DNA from: Candidatus Albibeggiatoa sp. nov. BB20
Lineage (GTDB): Bacteria; Pseudomonadota; Gammaproteobacteria; Beggiatoales; Beggiatoaceae
Assembly: GCA_016744725.1 (NCBI GenBank)
Contig: JADGDW010000032.1
Span: 1-8,231 of the forward strand
Direction: 5' to 3'
Length of the DNA: 8,231 nt
In this document: in pieces, positions 1 through 6,682 of the stretch
Position numbering within the stretch: position 1 is the first letter of the stretch
Layout of the letters: each line of letters opens with the position of its first letter
The notes under the pieces: generated by a model
What the model saw: only the letters and a program-made list of their open reading frames with translations
Told to the model about the DNA's origin: nothing
The model's database searches: none
Made by a program: the position numbers and the translations under genes

Positions 1-1
1 T

Positions 2-343
2 GTTAAAGTCTTTTCTGGTAAAGATACAGATACAGAACAAAAATATCCAATGGAGATGTTTGAGGAGCAACAAAAAACCTTTGATAATCTTATTAGCCTT
101 ATTGAGGATAAAGTCGAAGGTATCCTTTGTAATGGCATATCACCCTCATTTTCCCAAAGTTTCAAACAACAAAACCCTATACAAAAAGAATCAGAAAAAC
201 AATTTCAAAAAGTATTGGTAGAAAACAACTTAAAAGAAAAATTAACTAAACAAACGCAATATATTAAACCAAATAATCCAAACGTTATTACTAACAACAA
301 TAAACCCAAAATATTTCTACAAGTTATAGGTCATGAAAAATGA
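2..343 (+). CDS. C-terminal end of an unrecognised protein, partial at the left edge
   Basis: I do not recognise this protein. The frame is open from the first bases of the window, so the visible 113 residues are most likely the tail of a longer gene that begins off the left edge. In-frame ATG codons at 50 and 56 exist, but neither has a usable ribosome binding site: nothing precedes 50, and the GGAG before 56 touches the start codon. The visible part begins with a mixed helical stretch (MEMFEEQQKTFDNLISLIED) and continues into a Gln/Asn/Lys-rich, probably disordered tail containing one Cys. There is no membrane segment or catalytic motif. Its stop codon overlaps the start of the STAND NTPase gene in an ATGA (340-343), which implies co-transcription and translational coupling. 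By analogy with other STAND operons the missing part could be an effector, protease-like or adaptor domain; that is inference only. Confidence 0.7.
   Translation, partial: VKVFSGKDTDTEQKYPMEMFEEQQKTFDNLISLIEDKVEGILCNGISPSFSQSFKQQNPIQKESEKQFQKVLVENNLKEKLTKQTQYIKPNNPNVITNNNKPKIFLQVIGHEK
340..343 (+). promoter_or_regulatory. ATGA stop-start overlap (translational coupling)
   Basis: The ATG of the STAND gene (340-342) and the TGA of the upstream gene (341-343) share bases. Only a weak TAGG (327-330) could act as a ribosome binding site, so terminating ribosomes from the upstream gene probably reinitiate here. This would keep the two products in a fixed ratio. Confidence 0.7.
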
Positions 344-3300
344 GTTACCAAAGTAAACCAAATTTTCCCTATGTTGGTCTGCACACTTATAAAATAACAG
401 ATAAACCCATATTTTATGGTCGGGATGAACAAATAGAAGAAATTGTAAATATATTCCTTAAAAATGAAAAAAACTTTGTTGCCGTTTCAGGTCAATCAGG
501 ATGTGGAAAATCATCTCTTATTAGAGCAGGTTTTTTATCTTCATTACAAGACGGTATAATTCCGGGTAAAGTATCTTGGCGTATCGCAACCTTTACTCCA
601 CAATATGACCCTTTATATGAACTAGCAAAAGCCTTATACAGTCAAGTTTTAACTAGTGCAGAGCAAAATCAAATATTTAAAAAATATAAACAAAATAAAG
701 AAGATATTTATGAAGTTATAAAATACCGATTTATTGATGAGTTATCTCACATCGGCACATTTCTAGATGATGCTGGTATTTCTGGAAAAAATGATTTATT
801 TGTTGTAATCGATCAATTTGAGGAATTATTAAGAACATACCAACGAGCAATTCAGACTGATAATATTGAGTTGTTGGATGAGTGTGGTATTTTTGTGGAT
901 ATTCTATTAGCAACAGCAGAACAGTCAAATATATATATTATTGTTACTATGCGTTCGGAATTTATTGGTGAGTGTATTAATTTTGAAGGATTAATAGAAG
1001 CTGTCAATGACGGACTATTTTTAGTTCCCAAGATGACACGTCCACAACTCAAAGAAGCAATCATAAAACCGCTAGAGCAGTTTAACGACGATATACAAGA
1101 CTATTTAGTTCAACGTATTCTTGCCGATAGCATTAAGGAAACACATCCATTACCTGTAATTCAACACGCCTTATTACAGACTTGGCAGTATGTTAGAAGT
1201 ACACATGCTGGGAATATTAAATTAACTTACAATGACTACAAAGCTGTAGGTGGTTTGGATGGTGCAATTAATCAACATGCAGAAGAAATCTATAGTCAAC
1301 TATCAGACAAGCAAAAATTGCTTTGTAGTAAAATATTTAAGTGCATAACAGAGCGTACTACCAGTAAAAACTATGTTGTAGATGCTCGTCATCCAATGAC
1401 TCTTGCCAATATTGCTAAAATTACTCAAGCAACAGAGCAAGAATTAGTTGAAGTAATTGAATACTTTAATAATTATACTTGTGGTTTTATAACACTTATA
1501 GCAAATAAACAAAATATTACCTCAGATACAATTATAGACATCAGTCATGAAAGCCTTATTTCTCATTGGGAACGTTTAAAAGAATGGGTAGATGAAGAAG
1601 CTAAAAATGTGGAAATGTATAAGCAACTAAGAGATGATGCTTTGAAAAAAGATACATTTTTATGGAAAGGAGGAAAGTTAAAACTTGCAAAAGAATGGTT
1701 AGAGACTAATAAACCTAATGAAGAATGGGCTAAGAAATATGATACAGAGGCAAAGGATTCTTTACCTACAATAGAGCGGTTTATACAAAAAGGATTATCA
1801 AAAGAAACAAAAGAAAAACATACTTGGGTTGTAACTATCAGTTCATTGACTATAATCTTTATTGCCTTAGTGGCTGCTCTTTTAGTAGCTAAAAATACTT
1901 TTCAACTATATAAGCAAGAGCAAATCTACCAAGCAAAAACGCAAATAAATTCACATCTAACCAACACTCAGCTCCTCACACAAAAAGATAACCATTCTTT
2001 AGCACAACAAGAGTTAGCAAATTTTGAAACAATTGATAGACAATATATTTCTCCTGCTAAACAACATACAGCAAACCTCCTAAACTGGTTTAACTCAGGC
2101 TTGATGTTTACTCCTCCGATAAAAACAATTCAGCAGTCTAATGCAATGTACAACTTGTATTCAGATAGCCAATGGCTTTTTGCTGGTGGTGCTGAAGGAA
2201 AATTGCTGATTTATGATGTTCAAGGTAAACAACAAACCTTTGCATTTGCAGATAAAATTGCAAGTGAAAATAAAATTATTACGGCTATTACAAATTATCA
2301 AGATAACATATTAATTGCGGCTTATGATGGTAAACAGAAACAAACAATAATTTACCAACTGATGATGCCTATTACAGATAAATCTGAGCTAACTCCAATA
2401 TTAAGTACGGATAGCTCAATACTGGCGATTGCCTCGTATAAAAATACATTAGCCTATGCTGACAATTCAAATACAATTTTCTTGTGGGATTTAGAAGACA
2501 ACCAGCCAATCAACACACTGCAAGGCCACCAAAGCCTTATTTACGATTTAAAATTTAATCCTCAAGGTACAATGCTAACCAGTAGTTCCCGAGATAAAAC
2601 CATTCGTTTGTGGAATATCAACGATCCTCAAACATTTTATACACTTGTTGGACATGCTGGAGCTGTATATAAAATCGCATTTAATACACAAGGAACTCAG
2701 CTAGCCAGTAGCTCCCAAGACAAAACCATTCGTTTATGGGACTTGGAAAATTTGTCAACATACAACACGGCTCAACAAGTATTACAAGCACACAAAGCAG
2801 CAGTATCCGATATTGCATTCTCTCAAGATGATAAATCCTTAATCTCAACCAGTCATGACAATACCTTGCGCTTATGGGATGTTGTTAGCGGAAAAGTATT
2901 GCGCGTATATGAAGGCCATCAAGGGCGAGTGAATGCTGTGGCTTTAGCACAAGACAAAATATATAGTGTTAGTGGCGATAAAACCTTAAGGGAATGGGAG
3001 TCGTCAGGCTTATCACCTGTGATGCAATGGCATAATGTTGCAGAACAACCAAGAGCAGTAACTATCTCGCCAACAGGGAAATACACTGCAATAGGCTATA
3101 AAAATGGTACGGTTGCACTGTATGCGATGACTGATTTAACGCAACCACTATGGCAAAGCGAGCAACATACAAAGTCAATTGCACATTTAAGCTTCAATCA
3201 AACAGGTGATTTATTAGCTTCCGCTGGCTCTGATAAAACAACTAAATTGTGGCAAGTTTATGATGGAAAATTACTCAACACGATTACGCATAAAGACAAA

Positions 3301-3939
3301 GTCAAATCTGTTAGCTTTTCTTCAAATAATCAATACTTAATTTCTGCTAGTCGTGATGGCAATATCGGTATTTTGTCATTAGAAAATCAACAGCTCAATG
3401 TCTATTCCACAGATTCCACCCGATTAAATGCAGCATTATTTGCTCCTCAAAGTTTAGATTTTGTTACAGCAACCGAGCCAGAAGTAAAAATATGGCAATG
3501 GTCAGAAGATAACAAACCTCAAGTGAGTCAGACTATAACAAATATTCCCAACTCAATTGAATGGACAACGCTTAGTTCTGATGGGCAAAAGCTTGCAATA
3601 ATGGGCGGCAATCCAACAGCCATTTATATTTATGAAACCAGTAATTATGATAATCCATCTGCCAAATTAATTGGACATATTGATACTGTTGCCAAAGCTG
3701 AATTTAGTCCTGATAATCAACAGCTCATTACCTTGGGTGCTGATAATACAATTCGCTTTTGGGATTTAACCAGCAACTCTGAACTATTTACAATTCAACT
3801 TCCTGTGCAAGATAAAAATTCAACATGGGACTTTGATTTTCAATGTATTGCTGATGGTCAATGTTGGATAGCTGTACCCCTGAAAAATAGAAATGCCGTG
3901 ATTATTTATGATCTTGGAAATATTTACACGGCGTTTTAG
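340..3939 (+). CDS. nSTAND1 NTPase with membrane helix and about 14 WD40 repeats
   Basis: A signal-transduction ATPase of the STAND class, a nucleotide switch expected to oligomerise when its sensor domain binds a trigger. Residues 8-31 carry the family's entry motif (PYVGL ... IFYGRDEQ). Walker A is GQSGCGKS (51-58), Walker B is LFVVID followed by QFEELL (153-164), and an arginine-bearing strand TMRSEF lies at 203-208. The helical end of the domain has DISHESL and a HWERLKEW helix (400-416). One hydrophobic helix spans about 496-517. A helical linker follows to about 590, then about 14 WD40 blades (594-1192, about 43 residues each). The best of these are GH 729, GH 771, AH 817, GH 859, QH 942, TH 983 and GH 1112, with D-K/N-T-x-x-L/F-W ends. 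The start overlaps the upstream stop codon and has a weak TAGG at 327-330, 9 bases upstream. It ends in tandem TAG codons. No caspase, nuclease, TIR or protease domain is visible in the protein itself. The family call is firm; a defence or cell-death role is inferred. Confidence 0.93.
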   Translation: MSYQSKPNFPYVGLHTYKITDKPIFYGRDEQIEEIVNIFLKNEKNFVAVSGQSGCGKSSLIRAGFLSSLQDGIIPGKVSWRIATFTPQYDPLYELAKALYSQVLTSAEQNQIFKKYKQNKEDIYEVIKYRFIDELSHIGTFLDDAGISGKNDLFVVIDQFEELLRTYQRAIQTDNIELLDECGIFVDILLATAEQSNIYIIVTMRSEFIGECINFEGLIEAVNDGLFLVPKMTRPQLKEAIIKPLEQFNDDIQDYLVQRILADSIKETHPLPVIQHALLQTWQYVRSTHAGNIKLTYNDYKAVGGLDGAINQHAEEIYSQLSDKQKLLCSKIFKCITERTTSKNYVVDARHPMTLANIAKITQATEQELVEVIEYFNNYTCGFITLIANKQNITSDTIIDISHESLISHWERLKEWVDEEAKNVEMYKQLRDDALKKDTFLWKGGKLKLAKEWLETNKPNEEWAKKYDTEAKDSLPTIERFIQKGLSKETKEKHTWVVTISSLTIIFIALVAALLVAKNTFQLYKQEQIYQAKTQINSHLTNTQLLTQKDNHSLAQQELANFETIDRQYISPAKQHTANLLNWFNSGLMFTPPIKTIQQSNAMYNLYSDSQWLFAGGAEGKLLIYDVQGKQQTFAFADKIASENKIITAITNYQDNILIAAYDGKQKQTIIYQLMMPITDKSELTPILSTDSSILAIASYKNTLAYADNSNTIFLWDLEDNQPINTLQGHQSLIYDLKFNPQGTMLTSSSRDKTIRLWNINDPQTFYTLVGHAGAVYKIAFNTQGTQLASSSQDKTIRLWDLENLSTYNTAQQVLQAHKAAVSDIAFSQDDKSLISTSHDNTLRLWDVVSGKVLRVYEGHQGRVNAVALAQDKIYSVSGDKTLREWESSGLSPVMQWHNVAEQPRAVTISPTGKYTAIGYKNGTVALYAMTDLTQPLWQSEQHTKSIAHLSFNQTGDLLASAGSDKTTKLWQVYDGKLLNTITHKDKVKSVSFSSNNQYLISASRDGNIGILSLENQQLNVYSTDSTRLNAALFAPQSLDFVTATEPEVKIWQWSEDNKPQVSQTITNIPNSIEWTTLSSDGQKLAIMGGNPTAIYIYETSNYDNPSAKLIGHIDTVAKAEFSPDNQQLITLGADNTIRFWDLTSNSELFTIQLPVQDKNSTWDFDFQCIADGQCWIAVPLKNRNAVIIYDLGNIYTAF
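2563..2739 (+). repeat. Duplicated WD40-blade DNA inside the STAND gene
   Basis: Bases 2563-2613 and 2689-2739 match at 42 of 51 positions with an exact 126-base (42-codon) offset. Both encode the end of a WD40 blade of the form SSS[R/Q]DKTIRLW. Five of the nine differences lie in the last 36 bases or at the upstream edge of that core and hardly change the protein there. This indicates a comparatively recent blade duplication or gene conversion; the other blades are much more diverged. Confidence 0.75.
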
Positions 3940-3940
3940 T

Positions 3941-4010
3941 AGTTTCAGTTGCTTGATAAGATATTATTTTCATTCTGAGCAACTACTTATATTCAGATAA
4001 CTGAGTTGCT
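3941..4010. terminator. Possible weak bidirectional terminator between convergent genes
   Basis: The 79-bp gap between the two convergent genes holds three copies of one 7-bp word in alternating orientation: AGTTGCT at 3947-3953, AGCAACT at 3978-3984 and AGTTGCT at 4004-4010. The central copy can pair with either flank. The left pairing gains three further base pairs (3941-3943 with 3985-3987) across a 3-base bulge. Loops are long (24 and 19 bases) and no T-run follows in either direction, so this is not a canonical intrinsic terminator. Its position between two converging stop codons is the main argument for a role in transcript ending. Confidence 0.3.
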
Positions 4011-4018
4011 TCTAAATA

Positions 4019-6292
4019 TTAACTGGTCAAACTGACAAATAATTTAGGTAACTGTTCAGGCAAACGCTCAATGTGATCGATCACTAAATATTGATTACCA
4101 AAAATTTCCCCCACATAATCATCCGCGTGCGGGTCTAAATTAATGCAATGGGTATAAATGCCTTTTTGCTCAGCTTCTTGAACCGCTTTTTTGGCATCGG
4201 CGATCAACAATTTGTCATCTTTGACATCAATATCCGATGGCTCACCATCCGTTAATACCAACAATAATTTTTTATCCGCTTGCCGTTTTGACAAATAATG
4301 TGAAGCATGACGCAACGCCGCGCCCATCCGAGTGGAATAACCCGCCTCCATCGCTGCCAATCGTCCTTTGACATTATCGTCCCAGCCTTCGCTATAACCT
4401 TTGATATGCTGATAACGCACTTCATGCCGTGTATTGGAAGAAAAACCCGCAATCGCAAATTCATCGCCCAATTTATCCACCGCCCAACCCAATAGCGCAA
4501 CCGCCTCTTGACTCAACTCTAAAATGGTTTGCTCGCAACCTTGGGGAATATTCGACACCGATTCGGATAAATCCAACAACAACATCACCGCGATATTACG
4601 CCCATCATGTTTGTGACTCATATTAATCCGTGGGTCAGGGGTTGTGCCTGCTTTAAAATCTATCAACGAACGAATCGCCACATCTAAATCCAACTCGCTG
4701 CCTTCTTCTTGATAACGAACCCGCACATAATCCTGTGGCTTGAGTAAATCCAAAATCTGTTTTAAACGTCGCGCGGTCGACTCATGTTTTGATAACAAAG
4801 CATCAATCAACATTGGGTCGCCTGATGGATGCAATGCCTCATATAAACTAACCCAATCAGGGCGATAAGTTTGAGTTTGATAATCCCATTCTGGATAATG
4901 ACGTGGCGGTAATTTTTCTGTGTCCTCGTCTTCCAGCTGTTTTTTCTCTTGGTCAAACATTTCCTCGTCGTCACTTTCTTCAATAAATATCCACAAATGG
5001 CGATTATCATCGCGATAACTGACTTCGGTATCAGCAAAATACACATTGGCATTTAAATCTTGCTGGCGACGGGTGCGTGCAATAAAGCTGACTGCCAATT
5101 TTGCCATTTCAGCAGTCGAACTTTCATCCGCTTGCATAATGTCATTGAAACGCTGGGCAAATTCAATTAAATCAGGATTTTGATAAGGATGATCTTGAGC
5201 CAAAATCGCATATGAGAACATGGCTAAACGATGTAAAATACACGACTCTTTTTCAGGATCGCAACCTGCTTCAATCGGCATCGGATGTAACGCCAACCAC
5301 GATAAACGCAACCCAGGATAATGCTGCATCGCTAAATATTCGACTCGACAATCTTCAAAAATTTCCACTGCCACCCGTTGAAAGGGGCTGTAATTATCCG
5401 CAACAATCGGCGTTGACCAACGTTTATGTGCCGCGATATGTCCCAGCAAAGCCCGATAGCGGTTAATCCCGTTGATATTATCAGCATCATCATACACATC
5501 AGGCAGCCGCACCCCCGATTCTGTAAAATAGGGCATCGGTTTACGTAGCTCGCTGAAGCCTTCGGAATAAGGCACAAAATGTTCTTTGCTATCCCATAAT
5601 GCCCGCATGTATAAATCCAACTGCCGCTCATTGTCCGCAAACAAAGTTCCGTGGCGTTCACGTTGCAAAATGGCGCGACTGTCCGCAGATTGAAGGCTGA
5701 AATAATCTTTTTGGCGTTCAGGATGATGGGTGTAATTGCGGATGCCGTAATCCATCCAATTTTTTAAACCTTCCAAAGAAAGCTGATTCAATAAATAAGC
5801 ACTTTGATTCAACATCTCAGGCAAACCCGTGCTGGGATAAGTCGCAGATTGATTGCCATGCACCGAAGTACTGGAGCGTTCCATCAAATCAAACACTAAC
5901 TTGATGTAATAATAAAACGGTTCAGTCGCGCCCAAACGTCGTGCCGCCTCGGGCAAACTTTGCATAAAAGGTACAATCGCTTTACTGTTAGGACTGTGCG
6001 ACATTTTCCATGCAGATTCCGCGACTAGCGATAAAGTCGACTCGCCCATTTTGTGTGCAATCGCGGGCATTTCTTCCAAATAGACTAAAACAGGTTCAAA
6101 CCCCCGTCCCATTCCACAAACCAATGTTGCGCCGTCTAAATATTCATCAATGCCATTTTCCGTGAGAAAAGTCACTGCTTCAGACATACAATCATCAAAT
6201 ACATCATCGAGTTGCTTGAAATTACAAGCCAGTTTTTCTCTATAATTGACAGCTTGGGATTCGTCGTTGGGTGCAATGGCGAGATTTGACAT
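4019..6292 (-). CDS. cbbO: CbbO-type vWA protein (Rubisco activase adaptor, CbbO/NorD family)
   Basis: In the known systems CbbO bridges the AAA+ ring CbbQ to inhibited Rubisco, and the related NorD works with NorQ in maturing nitric oxide reductase; both are cytoplasmic. The protein has 757 residues. A helical N-terminal region (about 1-420) is followed by an acidic stretch (438-459), the family motif YPEWDY (466-471) with RPDW just after it, and a C-terminal vWA domain (about 565-757). The metal site is complete: D574-x-S576-x-S578, T654 and D682 in LTDGEPSD. The length fits CbbO better than the shorter NorD proteins I know, hence the symbol, but NorD or a paralogue is not excluded. The start is fixed: GAGGA (complement of 6303-6307) lies 10 bases upstream, and no other in-frame ATG precedes it before the stop at 6323-6325. 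No cbbQ, Rubisco or nor gene lies beside it. Its codons are richer in G+C than those of the STAND gene. Confidence 0.78.
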   Translation of the reverse strand: MSNLAIAPNDESQAVNYREKLACNFKQLDDVFDDCMSEAVTFLTENGIDEYLDGATLVCGMGRGFEPVLVYLEEMPAIAHKMGESTLSLVAESAWKMSHSPNSKAIVPFMQSLPEAARRLGATEPFYYYIKLVFDLMERSSTSVHGNQSATYPSTGLPEMLNQSAYLLNQLSLEGLKNWMDYGIRNYTHHPERQKDYFSLQSADSRAILQRERHGTLFADNERQLDLYMRALWDSKEHFVPYSEGFSELRKPMPYFTESGVRLPDVYDDADNINGINRYRALLGHIAAHKRWSTPIVADNYSPFQRVAVEIFEDCRVEYLAMQHYPGLRLSWLALHPMPIEAGCDPEKESCILHRLAMFSYAILAQDHPYQNPDLIEFAQRFNDIMQADESSTAEMAKLAVSFIARTRRQQDLNANVYFADTEVSYRDDNRHLWIFIEESDDEEMFDQEKKQLEDEDTEKLPPRHYPEWDYQTQTYRPDWVSLYEALHPSGDPMLIDALLSKHESTARRLKQILDLLKPQDYVRVRYQEEGSELDLDVAIRSLIDFKAGTTPDPRINMSHKHDGRNIAVMLLLDLSESVSNIPQGCEQTILELSQEAVALLGWAVDKLGDEFAIAGFSSNTRHEVRYQHIKGYSEGWDDNVKGRLAAMEAGYSTRMGAALRHASHYLSKRQADKKLLLVLTDGEPSDIDVKDDKLLIADAKKAVQEAEQKGIYTHCINLDPHADDYVGEIFGNQYLVIDHIERLPEQLPKLFVSLTS

Positions 6293-6334
6293 GATGCTGA
6301 CATCCTCAATATAACGATATTCTTATTTATAAAG

Positions 6335-6363
6335 AGGATAATCAATATAGAGAGTGATGACAA
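6335..6363 (-). promoter_or_regulatory. Candidate sigma-70 promoter of the cbbO-type gene
   Basis: Read on the minus strand, TTGTCA (complement of 6358-6363) is separated by exactly 17 bases from TATCCT (complement of 6335-6340). These match 5/6 and 4/6 of the -35 and -10 consensus. Transcription would start near 6328, giving a leader of about 35 bases that contains the GAGGA ribosome binding site at 6303-6307. An alternative -10-like TATAAA closer to the gene has no matching -35 box. Confidence 0.45.
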
Positions 6364-6420
6364 AACGTTTATTTTTGTGCTTTGTATAAGTAAATGTTAT
6401 GAATCATGAATTTTGGCATA

Positions 6421-6480
6421 ATGGAAGGTGTTAAAAGCCGTATTCAAGTTTGAATGCACCTTGTCGTAACTAAATATTAA
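6421..6480 (+). pseudogene. Possible relic of an IS200/IS605 TnpA start
   Basis: One frame reads MEGVKSRIQV, a TGA stop, then MHLVVTKY and a TAA stop. IS200/IS605 single-tyrosine transposases typically have a stretch close to HLVFVTKYR near their N-terminus. The match here is short, lacks one residue and is interrupted by two stops; nothing recognisable follows. It could be a decayed fragment or chance. Confidence 0.22.
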
Positions 6481-6670
6481 TCAAACTCATAACAAAGTTT
6501 AGAACCGTCATTAAGCAATCTCATTCTCCAACAATAAAAACAACTATTTAGAACAAATAACTAAAATCTAAAGTTAAGAGTGATCTTTCTTAAGCTAAGT
6601 TGTCAAAATAACTCTGTACATCTTATTTGGTTTTTGCTAGGTTTGCTATTAGTCATTTGATTCAATGTTT

Positions 6671-6674
6671 AAGG
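6671..6674 (+). promoter_or_regulatory. Ribosome binding site that sets the lysozyme-like start
   Basis: AAGG lies 8 bases before the ATG at 6683. The upstream in-frame ATG at 6665 has no purine-rich site before it, so 6683 is the better start and the protein loses six residues relative to the longest reading frame. Confidence 0.7.
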
Positions 6675-6682
6675 TGTTTATT

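Larger units (their letters stand above)
6293..6682. other. Divergent intergenic region, 390 bp
   Basis: This AT-rich spacer separates the minus-strand cbbO-type gene from the plus-strand lysozyme-like gene and must hold both promoters. The leftward promoter is listed separately. For the rightward gene the signals are weak: a TTGTCA at 6600-6605 lacks a good -10 at 16-18 bases, while TGC-TATTAG at 6644-6652 resembles an extended -10 box. A 6-bp hairpin (TTAAGA 6574-6579 with TCTTAA 6588-6593) has no T-run. Apart from a possible transposase relic at 6421-6480, I see no gene, structured RNA or operator I can name. Confidence 0.6.

Noticed and set aside
50..343. A complete 97-residue gene starting at ATG 50
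   Set aside because: The frame is open to the window edge and neither ATG 50 nor ATG 56 has a properly spaced ribosome binding site, so an internal piece of a longer gene is more likely.
731..1064. Two antisense open frames (731-928 and 852-1064) opposite the STAND NTPase domain
   Set aside because: Both lie across the conserved Walker B region, whose sequence is explained by the STAND protein. Their products show no recognisable domain.
2521..3780. WD40 region as a DNA tandem-repeat array or CRISPR
   Set aside because: The periodicity is at the protein level (about 43 residues), only two units are similar in DNA, and the whole stretch is one uninterrupted coding frame.
5332..5661. 109-codon open frame on the minus strand within the cbbO-type gene
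   Set aside because: It is another frame of the same strand as a clearly coding gene, its product matches no known pattern, and it has no ribosome binding site of note.
6574..6593. Hairpin TTAAGA/TCTTAA as a terminator
   Set aside because: The stem is only 6 A/T-rich base pairs, there is no T-run, and it lies between two divergent genes where no transcript should end.
6600..6628. TTGTCA-17-TTATTT as the promoter of the lysozyme-like gene
   Set aside because: The -35 is good, but the -10 matches only two of six consensus bases. The TGC-TATTAG at 6644-6652 is a slightly better candidate, and neither is strong enough to list as a promoter.
6665..6682. Start of the lysozyme-like gene at ATG 6665
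   Set aside because: It has no ribosome binding site, while AAGG lies 8 bases before ATG 6683. The six extra residues do not create a signal peptide.
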